Shown here: in pieces, positions 33,124 to 42,114 of the stretch | Numbering within the stretch: position 1 is the first letter of the stretch | How the letters are laid out: every line of letters starts with the position of its first letter | Assembly: GCA_025963285.1 (NCBI GenBank) | Contig: JAOPUX010000120.1 | Location: 1 to 48,434, forward strand | DNA: 48,434 bases | Source of the DNA: Jatrophihabitans sp. | GTDB lineage: Bacteria > Actinomycetota > Actinomycetes > Mycobacteriales > Jatrophihabitantaceae | Direction: 5' to 3' | Notes under the pieces: model-generated | Databases searched by the model: none | What the model was told of the DNA's origin: nothing | The model's input: the letters and a program-made list of their open reading frames with translations, nothing else | Made by a program: the position numbers and the translations under genes

Positions 33124-34416
33124 ATGCAGGATGCGCCCGTCTCCGCCGAATTGTTCGCCCGCGCTCAGACCGTCACCCCCGGCGGGGTGAACTCGCCGGT
33201 ACGGGCCTTCCGGTCCGTCGGCGGCACTCCGCGGTTCATGGTCAGCGGTGCCGGGGCCTACCTCACCGACGCCGACGGCAACCGCTACGTCGACCTCGTC
33301 TCGTCGTGGGGGCCGATGATCCTGGGCCACGCCCACCCGGAGGTCGTCGCGGCGGTGACCAGGGCCGCAGCCTCCGGCCTCTCCTTCGGCACGCCGACCT
33401 CCGGCGAGATCGAGTTGGCCGAGACGATCATCGGCCGGGTGGGGCCGGTGGAGCAGGTCCGGCTGGTGAACTCCGGCACGGAGGCCACCATGTCGGCCAT
33501 CCGGCTGGCCCGCGGCTTCACCGGCCGGCACCGCGTGGTGAAGTTCGCCGGCTGCTACCACGGCCACGTCGACGCGCTGCTGGCCGCCGCCGGCTCAGGC
33601 GTGATCACTCTCGGGCTGCCGGACACCCCCGGCGTGACGGGCGCGCAGACGGCCGAGACGATCGTGCTGCCCTACAACGACATCGAGGCGGTGCGGGCCT
33701 GCTTCGCCGAGTTCGGCGCCGAGATCGCCTGCCTGATCACCGAGGCGGCCGCGGGCAACATGGGTGCGGTGGCCCCGCTGCCCGGCTTCAACGCCGCGCT
33801 GCGCGAGATCACCGCTGCCCACGGGGCGCTGCTGATCATGGACGAGGTGATGACGGGCTTCCGGGTCTCAGCGGCCGGGTGGTACGGCCTCGACCCGGTC
33901 GAGGCCGACCTCTTCACCTTCGGCAAGGTCATGAGCGGGGGGCTGCCGGCTGCCGCCTTCGGTGGACGGGCCGACATCATGGCTCGGCTGGCCCCGATGG
34001 GTCCGGTGTACCAGGCCGGCACGCTCTCGGGGAATCCCGTCGCCGTGGCGGCCGGCCTGGCCACGCTGCGTGCGGCCGGCCCCGACGTCTATGCCGCCCT
34101 CGATGCCAATGCCCGCACGATCGGCACCCTGGCCTCCGATGCGCTGACCGAGGCGGGGGTGGAGCACCAGCTGCAGTACGCCGGCAACCTCTTCTCGATC
34201 TTCTTCGCCGGGGCGCCCGTGCACGACTTCGCGGGTGCCCAGGCCGCGGCGACGGCGCGCTACGCACCCTTCTTCCACAGCATGCTCGAGGCGGGCGTGT
34301 ACCTGCCGCCGAGCGCCTACGAGGCCTGGTTCGTCAACGCCGCGATGGACGACGAGGCGATCGGCCGGATCGCCGACGCGCTGCCCGCGGCGGCGCGTGC
34401 GGCGGCCGCGGCCTGA
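33124..34416 (+). CDS. hemL: Glutamate-1-semialdehyde 2,1-aminomutase HemL
   Basis: 430 residues from ATG 33124 with GGGAG upstream. This PLP enzyme makes 5-aminolevulinate, joining HemA to Hem[20 protein letters not shown] is the N-terminal signature, [16 protein letters not shown] binds PLP phosphate, and [22 protein letters not shown] and [17 protein letters not shown] (PLP lysine) are all in place. It is unlinked from the rex operon by about 2.5 kb, so it is separately transcribed. Its stop is one base from the convergent isomerase gene. Confidence 0.97.
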   Translation: MQDAPVSAELFARAQTVTPGGVNSPVRAFRSVGGTPRFMVSGAGAYLTDADGNRYVDLVSSWGPMILGHAHPEVVAAVTRAAASGLSFGTPTSGEIELAETIIGRVGPVEQVRLVNSGTEATMSAIRLARGFTGRHRVVKFAGCYHGHVDALLAAAGSGVITLGLPDTPGVTGAQTAETIVLPYNDIEAVRACFAEFGAEIACLITEAAAGNMGAVAPLPGFNAALREITAAHGALLIMDEVMTGFRVSAAGWYGLDPVEADLFTFGKVMSGGLPAAAFGGRADIMARLAPMGPVYQAGTLSGNPVAVAAGLATLRAAGPDVYAALDANARTIGTLASDALTEAGVEHQLQYAGNLFSIFFAGAPVHDFAGAQAAATARYAPFFHSMLEAGVYLPPSAYEAWFVNAAMDDEAIGRIADALPAAARAAAAA

Positions 34417-34417
34417 G

Positions 34418-35200
34418 TCAGTTGCCGCCTGCCGACACCACGGCCTGGAAGGACTCGAAGCCGCCCTCGTCGCCGGAGACGGCCACCCGCGGGCCGCGAT
34501 TCCAGAGCCACGCGTCGACCTCGGCCGCGGTGCCGCTGATCGTGTAGCTGGGGCTCCCTTCGGCCACGACGGCCAGCATGCGCTCGTCCCACGTCTTACC
34601 GGTGTTCGGGCTGACCCCGCCCCAACGGGTGACATCGACGAGCCAGCTGCGGCCGACGTCGATGGCCTGCACGAGGCCCAGCTCTGCCGACGGCGTGAGC
34701 TCTGCCCACTCGGGGTGCCAGGCCAGGTCGACGTGCAGGGCCTGATCGATGCCGTCTGCGGCCAGGGCGGCGTCGATGGCGCCGAAGGAGCCGGACGCGG
34801 TCAGCTCGGCGTCGAGGCGGTGGATCAGCGCCTCGTGGGCCTGCCGCCGCCGGATGAAGCCGACACTCTGGTCGGCGGGCCACCACGTCCAGGCCGCGGC
34901 GTCGTCCGGGGCGCCCTCCAGGGCGGCCAGCAGCTCCTCACCCGCACCGGCGAAGAGCGCGTGCAGCTCGGCGAAGTCCGTGGGGCGCTGCGGCTTCTGG
35001 GCATCGGCGGCGTCGGAGTCGAGCCCATCGCGGACCACGGCGGCCCAGAACAGCTGTACCTCGGCGAGATGCCAGAGCAGGTCGGCCGCCTTCCAGTCCG
35101 GGCAGGTGGGCACCTGGGCGGTGGGGTCGGCTGCACGAAGCGCAGCACCGAAGCGGGCGGATTCGGCCCTGATGTGGGCCGTGAGGTCGAGTTCAGCCAT
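34418..35200 (-). CDS. Maleylpyruvate isomerase family mycothiol-dependent enzyme
   Basis: 260 residues from ATG 35200; TACGGT (35213-35208) lies seven bases upstream, a leaderless start. The N-terminal four-helix DinB/MDMPI bundle has the metal ligands in ADLLWHLAEVQLFWA and RRRQAHEALIHRLDAE. TCPDWKAADLLWHL is the family's typical opening. A C-terminal alpha/beta domain follows. Family members use mycothiol for isomerisation or conjugation, consistent with mshA in this window. The substrate is unknown. Confidence 0.88.
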   Translation of the reverse strand: MAELDLTAHIRAESARFGAALRAADPTAQVPTCPDWKAADLLWHLAEVQLFWAAVVRDGLDSDAADAQKPQRPTDFAELHALFAGAGEELLAALEGAPDDAAAWTWWPADQSVGFIRRRQAHEALIHRLDAELTASGSFGAIDAALAADGIDQALHVDLAWHPEWAELTPSAELGLVQAIDVGRSWLVDVTRWGGVSPNTGKTWDERMLAVVAEGSPSYTISGTAAEVDAWLWNRGPRVAVSGDEGGFESFQAVVSAGGN

Positions 35201-35207
35201 GAAAGCG

Positions 35208-35213
35208 ACCGTA
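35208..35213 (-). promoter_or_regulatory. -10 element of the MDMPI-family gene, leaderless
   Basis: TACGGT on the minus strand, seven bases before the ATG at 35200. It fits the TANNNT hexamer and the spacing seen at several other genes in this window. Confidence 0.45.
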
Positions 35214-35269
35214 GCGCCGACCCCCGACACGGTGCACCCCTGCGGCTGCGTACCTGGGAGGATGGCTCC

Positions 35270-35902
35270 ATGGAGACGGTGCACCTGCTGCGGCACGGCG
35301 AGGTATTCAACCCCGACAACGTCCTCTACGGACGGCTACCGGGGTTCCGGCTCTCCGACCTGGGTGTCGCCCAGGCCAAGCTGGCCGCGGAGTTCTTCGC
35401 CACCAAGGAGATCGGCTACCTCGTGGCTTCGCCGCTGCAGCGGGCCCAGGAGACGGCGGCACCGATCGCGGCGGTCACGGGCCTGACGATCGCCACGGAC
35501 GAGGACCTCGTCGAGGCGGCCAACTTCCTGGAGGGTCGCAACGTCGCCGGGGGCAAGGGCCTGCTCCGGGACCCGGCCAACTGGAAGTACCTCCGCAACC
35601 CGTTCAAGCCCAGCTGGGGCGAGCCCTACGTCGAGGTGGCCACCCGGGTGCTGCGGGCCGCCGGAGCGGCGCGGGCCAAGGTCGCTGGCACCGGCAAGGA
35701 CGCCGTCTGCGTCAGCCACCAGCTGCCGATCGTCTCCGCACGGCGCCAGGCCGAGGGGCTGCGGCTCTTCCACGACCCGCGCAAGCGGCAGTGCAGCCTC
35801 GCCTCGGTGACGTCGCTGACCTTCGACGGTGACGTCGTGGTGCGGGTCGACTACGCCGAGCCCGCCGCGTCGCTTCCCGCAGGTCACGGCGCCGGCGCCT
35901 GA
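35270..35902 (+). CDS. Histidine phosphatase (phosphoglycerate-mutase-like) protein
   Basis: 210 residues from ATG 35270 with GGGAGGA seven bases upstream. Branch-1 histidine phosphatase fold: VHLLRHGEVFNPDNVLYGRL with the nucleophilic His, LVASPLQRAQETAAPIA with the Arg pocket, and VCVSHQLPIVSARRQ with the second His. It is shorter than and distant from GpmA, so it is more likely a phosphatase than a mutase. It precedes the cytochrome c maturation genes, as Rv0525 does, but a functional link is not known. Confidence 0.88.
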   Translation: METVHLLRHGEVFNPDNVLYGRLPGFRLSDLGVAQAKLAAEFFATKEIGYLVASPLQRAQETAAPIAAVTGLTIATDEDLVEAANFLEGRNVAGGKGLLRDPANWKYLRNPFKPSWGEPYVEVATRVLRAAGAARAKVAGTGKDAVCVSHQLPIVSARRQAEGLRLFHDPRKRQCSLASVTSLTFDGDVVVRVDYAEPAASLPAGHGAGA

Positions 35903-35989
35903 GGGGGTTCAGAGCCCATGCTGTCCGCGGTCACAGCTGGCTGAGCCGGGTGCGGCACCCACAGCTGGATAACGCACACTGGACGCACC

Positions 35990-36592
35990 ATGAACAAGCG
36001 AATCCCCTCTGTCGCCGCGGCCAGAGTCGCCGTGGCCGGTGTGCTCGTCACCGCCGCCCTGGTGGTCTCGGGCTGTACCGGCTCCGATGCCGTCAGCCAG
36101 AGCGGCGGCACGTATCGCTTCGTCAGCCTCAACAAGATCGGCACGCTGCTACCCGCGGCCAAGCGTCAGAAAATCGGGACCGTGACGACCTCGCTGCTCG
36201 ATGGCGGCACCTACAGCCTGGCCAGTGACCTGGGCAAGGTCGTCGTGGTGAACTTCTGGGCCACCTGGTGCGGCCCCTGCACCACCGAGACCCCGCAGTT
36301 CGACAGCGTCTACCGCGAGTACAAGGGCAAGGGCGTGACGTTCCTCGGCATCGACACCAAGGAGTCGAACCGCAGTGCCCCGCGGGCCTTCGTCAAGGAC
36401 AACCACATCAGCTACCCGATCGCCTTCGACGAGCAGGGCGAGACATCGGTCAAGCTGGGCAAGATCCCGGCGATCAGCCTGCCTTACACGGTGATCCTCG
36501 ACAAGGAGCAGCGAGTCGCGGCCGTCTACGACGGCACCGTGCTGCCGAAGGACCTCACCCCCGTCCTGGACAAGCTCGTCGCGGAGACGTGA
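35990..36592 (+). CDS. TlpA/ResA-like thioredoxin lipoprotein
   Basis: 200 residues from ATG 35990. The signal peptide ends in the lipobox VSGC (Cys29), so it is lipid-anchored outside the membrane. The thioredoxin domain has NFWATWCGPCTTE (WCGPC at 93-97) and the cis-proline in ISLPYTVILD. ResA-type proteins keep the cytochrome c CXXCH thiols reduced for heme attachment, receiving electrons from CcdA. The next gene starts in its stop (TGATG), and the group TlpA-CcdA-ResB-CcsB is System II cytochrome c maturation. Confidence 0.94.
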   Translation: MNKRIPSVAAARVAVAGVLVTAALVVSGCTGSDAVSQSGGTYRFVSLNKIGTLLPAAKRQKIGTVTTSLLDGGTYSLASDLGKVVVVNFWATWCGPCTTETPQFDSVYREYKGKGVTFLGIDTKESNRSAPRAFVKDNHISYPIAFDEQGETSVKLGKIPAISLPYTVILDKEQRVAAVYDGTVLPKDLTPVLDKLVAET

Positions 36593-37353
36593 TGGTCGCC
36601 CAGCTGCTGGCCACCAACGGCCTGACCCACACCGTGAACGACGGGCCGCTGCTCGTCGCTGCCGCTGTGGCCGCGCTCGTCGGACTGGTCGGTTTCCTGT
36701 CGCCGTGCGTGCTGCCGCTGGTGCCCGGGTACCTCTCCTACGTTGCCGGGCTCTCCGGCGTCGAGGGCGTGCCCAGCCGTCGCCGGATGGTGAGTGGGGC
36801 GCTGCTCTTCGTGCTCGGCTTCACCGCGATCTTCGTGCTGCAAGGCGTGGCCTTCGGCCAGCTCGGCGCCAACCTGCGCAATGACAAGGACATCATCGCG
36901 CGGGTGCTCGGTGGCGTGACGATCGTGATGGGCGTGGTCTTCCTCGGCGGCTTCGGTTTCCTGCAGCGCGAGTTCAAGGTGCACAAGCTGCCCAAGGCCG
37001 GGCTGGTGGGTGCGCCGCTGCTCGGCGCCACCTTCGGCCTGGCCTGGGCGCCGTGTCTCACCCCGACCTTCAGCGCGGTGAACACGCTCGCCTTCACCCA
37101 GGGCACCGCCGGCCGCGGGGCGATACTCACCGCCTTCTACTGCCTCGGCCTCGGCATCCCGTTCGTGCTGGTCGCCTTCGGCGTCGGCTGGGTCACCGGC
37201 GCGCTGGGCTTCCTGCGACGGCACATGGGCGTGGTCACCCGGCTGGGTGGCGCGCTGCTGATCGTCATGGGGATCCTGCTCGTCACCGGTGAGTGGAACC
37301 ACCTGATGGACTCGCTGCGCTCCAACGTCGGTGCCGGCGGGTTCGAGATCTGA
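36592..37353 (+). CDS. ccdA: Cytochrome c biogenesis protein CcdA
   Basis: 253 residues; start and stop overlap neighbours by TGATG. Six predicted transmembrane segments. The two redox Cys are in VGFLSPCVLPLVPGYLSYV (helix 1) and GLAWAPCLTPTFSAVNTLAF (helix 4). CcdA carries electrons from cytoplasmic thioredoxin across the membrane to the TlpA/ResA protein encoded just upstream. Confidence 0.95.
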   Translation: MVAQLLATNGLTHTVNDGPLLVAAAVAALVGLVGFLSPCVLPLVPGYLSYVAGLSGVEGVPSRRRMVSGALLFVLGFTAIFVLQGVAFGQLGANLRNDKDIIARVLGGVTIVMGVVFLGGFGFLQREFKVHKLPKAGLVGAPLLGATFGLAWAPCLTPTFSAVNTLAFTQGTAGRGAILTAFYCLGLGIPFVLVAFGVGWVTGALGFLRRHMGVVTRLGGALLIVMGILLVTGEWNHLMDSLRSNVGAGGFEI

Positions 37354-38927
37354 TGGCCAGCGCACTGGTAGGTGGCTCTGTCGTGGGCACCATCTGGCGG
37401 CCGATCCGCCAGACCTGGCGGCGCCTCACCAGCATGCGGACGGCCCTGATCCTGCTCTTCCTGCTGGCCGTGGCCGCCGTGCCGGGCTCGCTGCTGCCAC
37501 AGCGCCCGCTGAACCCGGACAAGACCACCAGCTACATCAAGACGCACGGGGCGCTGGGGCACTTCCTGAATCGGATCGGTGCCTTCGACGTCTTCGGCTC
37601 GGTGTGGTTCGCCGCGATCTACCTGCTGCTGTTCATCTCCCTCGTCGGCTGCCTGATCCCGCGGATTCGCCTGCACTTCAAGGCTGTGGCCCGCAAGCCG
37701 CTGCCCGCACCGCGGCACCTGAACAAGCTGCCGGAGTCGGGCAGCTTCGTCACTGCCGTTACCCCGGCCGAGTACGCCACGGTCGCGCGCCGCACGCTCG
37801 GCCGGCGGTGGCGGGTGGTGACGCGCACCGAGGAGTCCGGTGCCGTCACGCTCTCGGCCGAGAAGGGCTACAGCCGCGAGACGGGCAACCTGCTCTTCCA
37901 CGTGGCCCTGCTCGTGGCACTCGTACTGATCCTGATCGGCCACCTCTACGCCTACCAGGGCACCCGGATCATCCTGCAGGGCGCCGATCAGGGCTTCTGC
38001 AACACCGTGTCGCAGTACGACAACTGGCAGCCCGGGCGCTTTGCCGCGGAGGGCAAGATCAGCCCCGCGCCGTTCTGCGTCGACGAGATGTCGAAGTTCA
38101 TCGCCACCTACACCTCCGAGGGTGAGGCGTCCCAGTTCCAGGCCAACATCGTCTACCGGCGCACCGTCGACTCCGCGCCCGAGAAGGGCGTGATCACGGT
38201 CAACCACCCGCTGCGGCTGGAGGGTGACCGCGTCTACCTGATCGGGCACGGCTTCGCCCCAGAGGTGACGATCACCATGCCCGACGGCTCGGTGCGCCAC
38301 GACGTCGAGGCGTTCGTGCCCGAGGACGCCACGACCTTCCTCTCCGACGGCGCCTTCAAGCAGGCCGGTCCGGCCGGTGCGAACAAGGACGTCGGCGTCT
38401 CCGGGTTCTTCGCGCCCACCCCGCAGACGACGGGCAACGTCGTCACCTCGATCGCGCCCCAGGCCAACCATCCGATCCTGGGGATCAACGTCTACGAGGG
38501 CGACCTGAATTACCAGGGGCTGCCGCAGTCGGTGTACTCACTCGACACCTCCAAGATGAAGGAGCTCGGCCAGGCCAACCTCGCCGTGGGCGAGACGAGG
38601 TCGTTCAAGAACGGCGTCTCGGTGCGCTTCGACGGCTGGGTTCCGTGGGCCAGCCTGCAGGTTTCACACGACCCGTCGCAGGGCTACCTGCTCTTCGCCG
38701 CACTCGCGATGGTGCTCGGCCTGCTCGGCTCGCTGGGGGTGCGCCGCCGCAGACTGTGGCTTCGCCTGACCCCGTCGTCCGATACCACAGGCCCTTCACC
38801 TACCGTGGTAGCTGTCGGCGGCCTTGCGCGCAGCGATTCCGGGAACTTCTCGAGCGAGTTCAGTGCCCTGATCGAACGACTTGAAGCCGCGGGACAACCT
38901 GCAGGCATCGTGCCGGTGAAGGAGTAG
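37353..38927 (+). CDS. resB: Cytochrome c biogenesis protein ResB (CcsB/Ccs1 type)
   Basis: 524 residues; the ATG overlaps the ccdA stop. Three N-terminal transmembrane helices (starting LTSMRTALILLFLLAVAAVP, which has the conserved family motif PGSLLPQRPLNPDK next), a fourth at HVALLVALVLILIGHLYAY, a large extracytoplasmic domain with paired Cys (GFCNTV, APFCVDE), and a final helix (YLLFAALAMVLGLLGSLG). ResB and the next gene's product form the System II heme exporter and synthetase. The cytoplasmic tail is of no recognised type. Confidence 0.94.
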   Translation: MASALVGGSVVGTIWRPIRQTWRRLTSMRTALILLFLLAVAAVPGSLLPQRPLNPDKTTSYIKTHGALGHFLNRIGAFDVFGSVWFAAIYLLLFISLVGCLIPRIRLHFKAVARKPLPAPRHLNKLPESGSFVTAVTPAEYATVARRTLGRRWRVVTRTEESGAVTLSAEKGYSRETGNLLFHVALLVALVLILIGHLYAYQGTRIILQGADQGFCNTVSQYDNWQPGRFAAEGKISPAPFCVDEMSKFIATYTSEGEASQFQANIVYRRTVDSAPEKGVITVNHPLRLEGDRVYLIGHGFAPEVTITMPDGSVRHDVEAFVPEDATTFLSDGAFKQAGPAGANKDVGVSGFFAPTPQTTGNVVTSIAPQANHPILGINVYEGDLNYQGLPQSVYSLDTSKMKELGQANLAVGETRSFKNGVSVRFDGWVPWASLQVSHDPSQGYLLFAALAMVLGLLGSLGVRRRRLWLRLTPSSDTTGPSPTVVAVGGLARSDSGNFSSEFSALIERLEAAGQPAGIVPVKE

Positions 38928-38929
38928 AC

Positions 38930-39961
38930 GTGGCTGGAATCAACGGCTCGATGGCTCACCTGTCCGACTCGATCTTCACCACCTCCATCGCGGTGTACGC
39001 CCTCGCGATGGTGGCCTACACCGCCGAGTACGCCTTCGGACGGCGTGGCCGGATCGCCGATACCGCGGTGCTGGCCGCCCCGGCTCGTGAGCTCGTCGGC
39101 GCAGGCGGGACGGTGCTGACGAAGGACACCCCGTCCGACATCCCCTCTGTCGTCGAGATCGACCCGACGACCGGCAAGCGCAGCTTCGCCGACCGCGCCG
39201 GTTGGCTGGCCGTGGCGCTCACCGTCTTCGGCGCGCTGCTGCACACCGGCTCGATCGCGGTGCGCGCCATCGCCGTCGACGCGGTGCCGTGGTCGAACAT
39301 GTACGAGTTCGCCTCGGTGGCCGGCCTCGTCGGCGTCGTGGCATTCCTCGGGGTGCTGTGGAAGGCGCCGAGCATCCGCCACCTCGGCAGCTTCATCCTG
39401 CTGCCCGTCGTGCTCATGATGTTCCTCGCCGGGACGGTGCTCTACTCCAAGGCCCAGCCTCTGGTGCCCGCGCTGCAGTCCTACTGGCTGGCCATCCACG
39501 TCACGCTGGTCTCGATCGCCGAGGGCGCGCTCATGACGAGCGCCGTCCTCACCGCCCTCTACCTCGTGAAGGTGCGGCACGACCGCCTCTCCGGCAAGCC
39601 CGGCTACGTGCCCGGACGGGTCGGCACCCTCGCCTCCCGGCTGCCCGCCGCCGACGTCCTCGACAAGACGGCCTACCGCATCGTCGCCTTCGCCTTCCCG
39701 CTCTACACCGTGGCGATCATCTGCGGCTCGATCTGGGCCGAGGCCGCCTGGGGACGCTACTGGGGCTGGGACCCGAAGGAGACCTGGGCCTTCATCGTCT
39801 GGGTCATCTATGCCTGCTACCTGCACGCCCGCGCTACCGCTGGCTTCAAGGGCAAGGGCGCGGCCTGGGTGAACCTGGCCGGCTTCGGGGCGATCACCTT
39901 CAACTTCCTCGTGGTGAACATCGTGGTGTCGGGCCTGCACTCCTACGCCGGCCTCTCCTAA
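38930..39961 (+). CDS. ccsB: Cytochrome c biogenesis protein CcsB/CcsA (heme-handling subunit)
   Basis: 343 residues from GTG 38930, with AAGGAG five bases upstream in the end of resB. About eight transmembrane helices. The tryptophan-rich heme motif is WGRYWGWDPKETWAF, with conserved His residues in ALLHTGSIAVR, AIHVTLVSIAEGAL and LHSYAGL acting as heme ligands. Together with ResB it moves heme out and attaches it to apocytochrome c. It closes the operon; a long palindrome follows 30 bases later. Confidence 0.95.
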   Translation: MAGINGSMAHLSDSIFTTSIAVYALAMVAYTAEYAFGRRGRIADTAVLAAPARELVGAGGTVLTKDTPSDIPSVVEIDPTTGKRSFADRAGWLAVALTVFGALLHTGSIAVRAIAVDAVPWSNMYEFASVAGLVGVVAFLGVLWKAPSIRHLGSFILLPVVLMMFLAGTVLYSKAQPLVPALQSYWLAIHVTLVSIAEGALMTSAVLTALYLVKVRHDRLSGKPGYVPGRVGTLASRLPAADVLDKTAYRIVAFAFPLYTVAIICGSIWAEAAWGRYWGWDPKETWAFIVWVIYACYLHARATAGFKGKGAAWVNLAGFGAITFNFLVVNIVVSGLHSYAGLS

Positions 39962-39990
39962 GTCGGTCTGCTCCGCCTGAGTCCGCGGGT

Positions 39991-40062
39991 GGGGTGTTCG
40001 GAGATTGACCGACGGGTTGTACGACGTTGTCATACAGACCGTCGGTCAACTCCGAACACCCC
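39991..40062. terminator. Long palindrome between convergent operons
   Basis: Arms 39991-40015 and 40039-40062 pair over 24 bases with a single bulged base, and a second stem (TGTACGAC at 40018-40025 with GTCATACA at 40029-40036) extends it with one mismatch. The outer arm starts GGGGTGTTCGGAG. It lies between the ccsB stop and the convergent GT39 stop, so it should terminate both operons. Confidence 0.75.
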
Positions 40063-40068
40063 TGCCCG

Positions 40069-42114
40069 CTACTTCGCGAGGTTGTAGACGGTCGTGCCGC
40101 CGATCGTGGTGGCGGTGTACGTCTTCGCGACCCACTGCTGGATCGCGTAGGCCGTCGAGGTGTCCGCGGCGGTGGAGCCGATGAAACCCGAGGAGTCCGC
40201 GACGTAGTAGTGGATCTTGCCCTTCGCGACGAGCGCCTCGAACTGGGCGAGTGTGAGCGCGGGATCGGTGCCGTTGTAGCCGCCGAGGGCAGCCACCGCG
40301 TCGCCGGTCGCCAGCTCCAGGCTGGATGCCTCGTTGGAGCTGGTGGTGGCGGCCACCCAGGTATAGCTGGCTGCGTCTGACCTCAACGCGGTCACCAGCG
40401 CCGAGGCGACGGTGGTTGCACCACCGAGACCGCCTGGCTGGCCACCGGTGCCACCCCCACCGGCGGGTCGCCCGCCACCCGCTCCGCGCCCGCCAATGAA
40501 GGCGCCTCCACCGAAGGCGCCTCCACCGGCGGGTCGCCCGCCACCCGCTCCGCGCCCGCCACCCGCTCCGCGCCCGCCACCGAAGGCGGCTGTCGAGGTG
40601 GGGCCGGCACTCGGGAGCGCGCCGCTGTGTGCCGTCGAGGCGGTCTGCAGGGCGTAGGCGGTGGGTGCGGCGAGCATGGTCAGTGCCAGCAGCGGGGCGA
40701 CGAGTGCGATCCGCAGGCGGGGCCCCAGGATGGCGAATACGGTGACCGCTCCGGAGAGCAGCACTACCCAGCGCAGCCAGGGGGCCCAGGTGGAGCGTCC
40801 CAGCAGGTCGTAGCTCCACAGCCCGCCGGCCGCCACCACACCGGCGAGTACCCAGCGCGCCACCGGATCGGTGCGGCGTTCCCAGAGTGCGATGACGGCC
40901 AGCGCCAGTACGGCGGCGATCGCCGGGGCCAGGGCCACCGTGTAGTAGGGATGGATGATCCCGCTGGCGAAGCTGAGCAGCACGCCGGTGACGAGCAGCC
41001 AGCCGCCCCAGACGATCGCACTGGCCCGCAGTGCATCGGCGCGGGGGCGGCGCCAGGTCAACCAGCCCAACGCCACCAGGCCGGCCAGCGCGGCGGGGAG
41101 CAGCCAGCTGATCTGCGTGCCCATGTCGCTACCGAAGAGGCGCGTCAGGCCGGTCTCGCTGGAGGAGAAGCCGCCGGTGCCGCCGCTGACGCTGCCGATG
41201 TTGCTCGAGCCGTCGAGCCGGCCGATCCCGTTGTAGCCGAAGATCAGCTCCAGGACGCTGTTGTGGTTGGAACCGCCGACGTAGGGGCGCGACCCCGCCG
41301 GCCAGAGCTCGACGAGGGCTACCCACCAGCCGGCAGCGGCGAACATCGCCACCCCGGCCACCAGCAGGTGTTTGATGCGGCTCCGCAGCGCGATCGGGGC
41401 GGCCACCAGATAGGCCAGCGCAAACGCCGGGACCACGATGAGCCCCTGGAGCATCTTGGTCAGGAAGGCGAAGCCGAGCAGTACCCCGGCCAGCACCAGC
41501 CAGCGGCCGCGCCCGGCCGCGACAGCCCGCACCGTGGCATAGGCCGCGGCCGTCATCAGCAGCACGAGCAGCGCATCCGGGTTGTTGTAGCGGAACATCA
41601 GCGCCGCCACCGGAGTGGTGGCCAGGATCGCCCCGGCCAGCAGCCCGGCAGTCGGGCCGGACACCCGCTTCACCGCGGCGTAGAGCAGCGCCACCGCGGC
41701 GACCCCCTCCAGCGCCTGCGGCACGAGCACCGACCAGGAGCTGAGGCCGAAGACCCGCACCGACAGGTCCATCACCCACAGCGACGCGGGCGGCTTGTCG
41801 ACGGTGATGAAGTTCGACGAGTCCAGCGAGCCGAAGAGGAAGGCCGTCCAGCTCTTGCTGCCGGACTGGGCGGCCGCCGAGTAGAACTCGTTGGCCCAGC
41901 CGGAGACGGAGAGCCCGATCAGGTAGAGCAGCCCGGTGCCGAGCAGCAGCGCGGCGTGCAGCCCCCGGTCCCGGTGCCGACCAAACCGCTCCACGAGCGC
42001 CGGGTGGCGCGACGCATCGCGCCACCCGGTCTCCTGGGCGGTCTCCTGGGCGCCATCACCTGGCGGGGTCGCATCCGCGGGATGCAGTGCCGGGTCATCG
42101 GTGAGCGTGGTCAT
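40069..42114 (-). CDS. GT39/ArnT-like glycosyltransferase with C-terminal extracytoplasmic domain (paralog 2)
   Basis: 681 residues; the ATG overlaps the upstream paralog's TGA in an ATGA. A PMT/ArnT-like GT-C membrane enzyme with about 11-13 helices. The first outside loop has WANEFYSAAAQSGSKSWTAF with the likely catalytic acidic residue, then ITVDKPPASLWVMDLSV and RYNNPDALLVLLM. These enzymes use polyprenyl-phosphate sugars on the outer face. A Gly/Arg-rich linker (about residues 500-555, with direct DNA repeats) leads to a soluble C-terminal domain (DAVAALGGYNGTDPALTLAQ and GGTTVYNLAK). Last gene of the operon. Acceptor unknown. Confidence 0.87.
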   Translation of the reverse strand: MTTLTDDPALHPADATPPGDGAQETAQETGWRDASRHPALVERFGRHRDRGLHAALLLGTGLLYLIGLSVSGWANEFYSAAAQSGSKSWTAFLFGSLDSSNFITVDKPPASLWVMDLSVRVFGLSSWSVLVPQALEGVAAVALLYAAVKRVSGPTAGLLAGAILATTPVAALMFRYNNPDALLVLLMTAAAYATVRAVAAGRGRWLVLAGVLLGFAFLTKMLQGLIVVPAFALAYLVAAPIALRSRIKHLLVAGVAMFAAAGWWVALVELWPAGSRPYVGGSNHNSVLELIFGYNGIGRLDGSSNIGSVSGGTGGFSSSETGLTRLFGSDMGTQISWLLPAALAGLVALGWLTWRRPRADALRASAIVWGGWLLVTGVLLSFASGIIHPYYTVALAPAIAAVLALAVIALWERRTDPVARWVLAGVVAAGGLWSYDLLGRSTWAPWLRWVVLLSGAVTVFAILGPRLRIALVAPLLALTMLAAPTAYALQTASTAHSGALPSAGPTSTAAFGGGRGAGGGRGAGGGRPAGGGAFGGGAFIGGRGAGGGRPAGGGGTGGQPGGLGGATTVASALVTALRSDAASYTWVAATTSSNEASSLELATGDAVAALGGYNGTDPALTLAQFEALVAKGKIHYYVADSSGFIGSTAADTSTAYAIQQWVAKTYTATTIGGTTVYNLAK
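40457..40579. repeat. 39-bp direct repeats encoding the Gly/Arg-rich linker
   Basis: A 39-base block at 40457-40495 is repeated exactly at 40523-40561, and its last 19 bases recur once more at 40561-40579. All copies are in frame and encode GGGRGAG/GGGRPAG units. Confidence 0.85.

Noticed and set aside
34235-35270. Long N-terminal extension of the phosphoglycerate-mutase-like gene
   Set aside because: It runs antisense to the MDMPI-family gene; the start at 35270 has a good ribosome site and begins directly with the VHLLRHGE motif.
35920-35965. Direct repeat CACAGCTGG upstream of the TlpA gene as an operator
   Set aside because: Two nine-base copies are too short in a high-GC region to call, and no matching regulator is nearby.
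40457-40579. CRISPR-like or PE_PGRS-like repeat
   Set aside because: The repeats are in-frame codons of a Gly/Arg-rich linker, without spacers of constant length and without PE signatures.
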